Under the pieces are notes generated by a model, which saw only the letters and a program-made list of their open reading frames with translations, ran no database searches and was not told the DNA's origin. A DNA stretch of 64,000 bases, from positions 186,001 to 250,000 of the forward strand of contig JADJBX010000005.1 in assembly GCA_016703545.1 (NCBI GenBank), in the 5' to 3' direction. The position numbers and the translations under genes are program-made. Shown one piece after another: positions 61,100-64,000 of this stretch. Source of the stretch: Candidatus Amarobacillus elongatus. GTDB lineage: Bacteria > Chloroflexota > Dehalococcoidia > Tepidiformales > Tepidiformaceae. The stretch's first letter is position 1; each line of letters starts with the position of its first letter.

Positions 61100-61906
61100 T
61101 TACCCCAGCCAGTCGTACCCCGCGGCGACACGGGCGGTGCGGGCTGCGGCCGGTTCGCGCGTGTCCGGGTGCGTGGGCACGTAGAACTGGTTCTCCTTCA
61201 CCGCACGCACGACGAGCGCGGCGACGTCGTCCGGCTCCATCTGGTCGGCGCCGGCGGCGGCCGTGCGGTACTCGACGGGGACGCTGACGGGGCCGCCGAA
61301 GGCCGCCTGGCGGTGCTCGGTCGAGGCCATGATGTTCGTGCGGACGCCGCCGGGGCAGAGCACGGAGACGCCGATGTTGAACGGCGCGAGGTCGACGCGC
61401 AGCGCCTCGGAGAGACCGACGACGGCGAACTTCGAAGCCACGTAAGCGGCGAGGCCGGGCAGCGCGTACAGCCCGGCGATGGAGGCGGTGTTGACGATGT
61501 GGGCCTCGCCCGCGGCACGCAGAGCGGGCAGGAAGGCGTTCACGCCGTTAAAGGGGCCATCGACGTTGACGGCCATGGCCCAGTCCCAGTTCGCCGGGGT
61601 GGTGTCCTGGATGGGGGCGAAGGGCACGATGCCGGCGTTGTTGCAGAGCAGCTGGACGCCCCCGAACGCGTCGCTCGCGCGAGCGGCCATGGCGGCGACG
61701 CTTTCGCGGTCGGCGACGTCGCAGCGGACGGCGAGGGTGCGGACGCCGAGGGCGGCGGCCTCGGCGGCGACGGCCTCGGCGTTCGCGAGCTCGATATCGG
61801 CAATGACGACGTTCATACCCTCGCGGGCGAAGGCGAGGACGAGGGAGCGGCCGATGCCGCTGCCGCCACCGGTGACCACGGCGGTCTTACCGCGGAGTTC
61901 GCGCAT
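61100..61906 (-). CDS. SDR family oxidoreductase
   Basis: ATG 61906 (MRELRGKTAVVTGGGSGIGR); the GTG further upstream is less likely. 268 residues. The cofactor loop is TGGGSGIG, NNAG is at LLCNNAGIVPF, the catalytic Ser lies in VNTASIAGL and the YxxxK in AAYVASKFAVVG. An Asp after strand 2 (VVIADIEL) favours NAD(H). Substrate unknown. A CPGGVRTNI block and an unconserved tail complete it. Confidence 0.92.
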   Translation of the reverse strand: MRELRGKTAVVTGGGSGIGRSLVLAFAREGMNVVIADIELANAEAVAAEAAALGVRTLAVRCDVADRESVAAMAARASDAFGGVQLLCNNAGIVPFAPIQDTTPANWDWAMAVNVDGPFNGVNAFLPALRAAGEAHIVNTASIAGLYALPGLAAYVASKFAVVGLSEALRVDLAPFNIGVSVLCPGGVRTNIMASTEHRQAAFGGPVSVPVEYRTAAAGADQMEPDDVAALVVRAVKENQFYVPTHPDTREPAAARTARVAAGYDWLG

Positions 61907-62004
61907 GAGGGGCACCTCCAACACAACGTGACGTGCAGTGTAGAACGGGGGCGGGCCGCTTCCATGCCCCCTCGGGCCCTAAGCGGGGGCGCAGTGGCCC
62001 GCCG

Positions 62005-63999
62005 CTACGACCGTCCTTTCCGCGATTGAACCCAGACCGTGAGGGTCACGAAGAGCAGGGGGAAGCCGGCCAGGATGCCCCAGCGCACGCGTTCGGAGCC
62101 CTTGAAGGCGTTCTCGAACGGGTCGTCGGTGCGGAAACGGACCGTTTCGCTGCTCCCCGGCACGGGCACGGCATGCGTGCGCTGCTCATCGATGCGCGCA
62201 TCGAGGCCGTTGACCATGCCCGTCAGTTCGAGCGCCCACTTCGTGACGGTGACATCGGAGATGGCGAGCGACATCGGCGACATCTCGCTCCGGGGCACGG
62301 TGGACCCGGCGAAGATGAGCTGCGGGATGACGGCGAGGATGACGAGCACGGCCGCGCGGTCGGCGTTGGCGCTCAGCGACGAAAGGAGCAGGCCCATGGT
62401 CGCGCCGGCGAGGGAGGCGAGGGCGAGGATGCCGAAGGAGGAGAGGATGGTCCGCGCGACGGGGTCGGGGTAATCGATGCCGGCGCCGAAGACGGCCATG
62501 ACGAGCAGGCTCTGCAGGAACGCGAACCCGCCGAGCACGGTGACCTTGGAGAGCACGTACGCGGTGGGCGACAGGCCGACGAGCCGTTCGCGCCGGTAGA
62601 TGCCGTCCTCGCGGGTGATGACGTTCGCGGCCGTGAAGGCCGAGAGGAAGAGGCAGATGATGGCGCCAAGGTACGAGAACGTGATCGCCTGGCGGACGTT
62701 GCCACCATCCGCGACGGTCAGTTCGAAGATGGTGCGGTCGAAGCTCATGAGCTGCGCGGCGCCGAGGATGGGTGCACCGAGGACACGCAGCGCGAGGTTG
62801 ACGCGGTCACGCCGGAGGACGGCGAGGTCGCGGCCGAGCAGGGCGGTGTACTGGCTGAAGGGGTGACGCGCGGTCCGGCCGTGCGCGGTCACGCCGGTGC
62901 GCGGCGAGGCCGCGAGGCGCTCGACCAGGACGCGATGGGTATAGGACGCCTCGAAAGAGGCCGTGACGGCGGCGGGGTCGCCGTCGGCGAGGAGGGGGTA
63001 GATCTCGGCGATATCGGCGACGCCGAAGTGCGCGAGGGCTTCACCCGGGGTGCCGAAGAACGCGAGCCGGCCGCCGCAGAGCACCGCCACGCGGTCGCAG
63101 AGGCGGACGTTGCGGGTGGCGTGCGTGGTGAGGATGACGGTGCGGCCTTCGTCGGCGAGTTCGCGGAACTGGCGCATCATCTGCTCGTCGAGCCCCGGGT
63201 CCAGCCCCGAGGTGGGCTCGTCGAGGAAGAGGATGCGGGGTTCGCTGAGGAGCTCGACGGCCGTGGAGGCGCGCTTGCGCTGGCCGCCGCTGAGCTGGGT
63301 CACGAGGTTGCCGCCGACGTGCGAGAGGTGCACCTGCGAGAGGGCGCGCTCGCTGCGGCGGCGGACCTCATCGGCGCCAATATCGCCGGGGAGGCGAAGG
63401 CGGGCGGCGAAGCGGAGCGACTGCATGACCGTCAGCTCGTCGTGGATGATGTCGTCCTGGGGGACGTAGCCGAGGGAGCGGCGGAAGCGATCGAGGTTGC
63501 CGGCGAGGGGGATGCCATCGTAGGCGACGTCGCCGGCGGAGGGGGCTTGCATGCCGATGAGGGCGCGCAGGAGGGTGGTCTTGCCGGCGCCAGAGGGGCC
63601 GACAATCGCGACCAGCTCACCGGGGTTCACGGCGATGTCGATCCCGTCGATCAGCTTCTTTCCGCCCTTCACGGTCACGGCGAGGCCGCGCGCTTCGAGG
63701 CGGATGCCCTTTGGGGGTTCGAACACGCGCACGGCGCCATCGCGCACGAAGACCTGGTACGGGCCGATCCAGGCGAGTTCGCCCTCGGCGAAGCTGCGCG
63801 TGCCGACGGATTCGGAGCCGAGGTAGGTGCCCGTCGCGCTGCCGAGGTCGGTGATGGTGTACGTGCCGCCTGAGCGGCGGATCTCGGCGTGGGTGCTGCT
63901 GACCGCGGCGTGGTCCAGGAGGATGGCGCTGCCGGGGGCGCGCCCGATGCGGACGGCGCCATCGCCAGTGAAGGTGTGGGCGACGTACGCCTCGTGTTC
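62005..63999 (-). CDS. FHA-domain ABC transporter: ATPase fused to ABC-2 permease (truncated by window edge)
   Basis: The start lies beyond the right edge. The visible N-terminal part is an FHA domain (VRIGRAPGSAILLDHAAVSS, TYTITDLGSATGTYLG). An ABC ATPase follows with GPSGAGKT, LSGGQRKRAS and ILFLDEPTSGLDPGLDE. The C-terminal third is an ABC-2 permease of about six helices, with SYLGAIICLFLSAFTAANVI. The FHA-ABC-permease fusion occurs in actinobacteria and Chloroflexota and is probably linked to Ser/Thr kinase signalling through phospho-Thr binding. Substrate unknown. Confidence 0.92.
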   Translation of the reverse strand, partial: EHEAYVAHTFTGDGAVRIGRAPGSAILLDHAAVSSTHAEIRRSGGTYTITDLGSATGTYLGSESVGTRSFAEGELAWIGPYQVFVRDGAVRVFEPPKGIRLEARGLAVTVKGGKKLIDGIDIAVNPGELVAIVGPSGAGKTTLLRALIGMQAPSAGDVAYDGIPLAGNLDRFRRSLGYVPQDDIIHDELTVMQSLRFAARLRLPGDIGADEVRRRSERALSQVHLSHVGGNLVTQLSGGQRKRASTAVELLSEPRILFLDEPTSGLDPGLDEQMMRQFRELADEGRTVILTTHATRNVRLCDRVAVLCGGRLAFFGTPGEALAHFGVADIAEIYPLLADGDPAAVTASFEASYTHRVLVERLAASPRTGVTAHGRTARHPFSQYTALLGRDLAVLRRDRVNLALRVLGAPILGAAQLMSFDRTIFELTVADGGNVRQAITFSYLGAIICLFLSAFTAANVITREDGIYRRERLVGLSPTAYVLSKVTVLGGFAFLQSLLVMAVFGAGIDYPDPVARTILSSFGILALASLAGATMGLLLSSLSANADRAAVLVILAVIPQLIFAGSTVPRSEMSPMSLAISDVTVTKWALELTGMVNGLDARIDEQRTHAVPVPGSSETVRFRTDDPFENAFKGSERVRWGILAGFPLLFVTLTVWVQSRKGRS

Positions 64000-64000
64000 G

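Overview
The window reads as a contiguous piece of a high-GC bacterial chromosome with densely packed genes on both strands. The gene content suggests a member of the Chloroflexota, possibly a Tepidiforma-like Dehalococcoidia. This is an inference. It rests on an 11-subunit complex I operon without nuoE/F/G, a CofD enzyme of coenzyme F420 synthesis with likely F420-type oxidoreductases (LLM class and PPOX class), an HspR-type heat-shock operon, HACL-type acyl-CoA metabolism and the high GC. No 16S or other decisive marker is present.

Layout. 1-13.1 kb: acyl-CoA and housekeeping genes (crotonase ends, alpha/beta hydrolase, methyltransferase, Trm112, CvpA, DinB, an orphan RAMA-domain protein, 2-hydroxyacyl-CoA lyase, DUF2235 hydrolase, MetF-like protein, LLM oxidoreductase, GNAT, flavin reductase, HAD and histidine phosphatases). 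13.2-24.4 kb: a minus-strand operon nuoABCDHIJKLMN with start/stop overlaps at many junctions. NuoI carries a C-terminal tail of about 370 residues built from tandem repeats of about 89 residues. 24.7-27.2 kb: a response regulator, an MDR reductase, a metallophosphoesterase and a LuxR-type remnant. 27.2-28.6 kb: a visibly AT-richer island with a single Orc1/Cdc6-like AAA ATPase. 28.7-33.8 kb: heat-shock genes dnaJ-hspR-clpC (minus) and hsp20 (plus). A four-helix-bundle (S23/IVP) gene flanked by 29-bp imperfect inverted repeats is inserted between hspR and clpC. 33.8-43.2 kb: two paralogous chemoreceptors, an S33 peptidase, a glycine-rich zinc-ribbon protein, tRNA-Met(CAT) and cofD. 43.2-53.3 kb: AhpD-like, GH38 alpha-mannosidase, PPOX enzyme, a possible stand-alone RNA or leader-peptide unit, esterase, thioesterase, winged-helix protein, a double-domain nitrilase, and a Fic protein with a cluster of operator-like palindromes. 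53.4-60.2 kb: Clp_N-like protein, recJ, fabF, nnrD/E, acpS, rplL and rplJ with an L10-type leader. 60.2-64 kb: a DUF4258/DUF2283 pair, a 33-residue membrane ORF, an SDR, and an FHA-ABC transporter cut by the window edge.

Reading caution. At least seventeen genes, including probably essential ones such as fabF and nuoN, are broken by 1-base shifts, mostly in G or C runs. The DnaJ HPD motif is destroyed by two compensating run-length changes. Homopolymer indels in the assembly explain this better than mass pseudogenisation, so broken genes are annotated here as single CDS with the shift position stated.

The most unusual observations are the repeat tail on NuoI in a complex I without its NADH module, the IVS-like cassette in the heat-shock operon with related solo repeats elsewhere, the palindrome cluster in front of fic, the AAA ATPase island, and the promoter-to-terminator unit at 47.1-47.5 kb.
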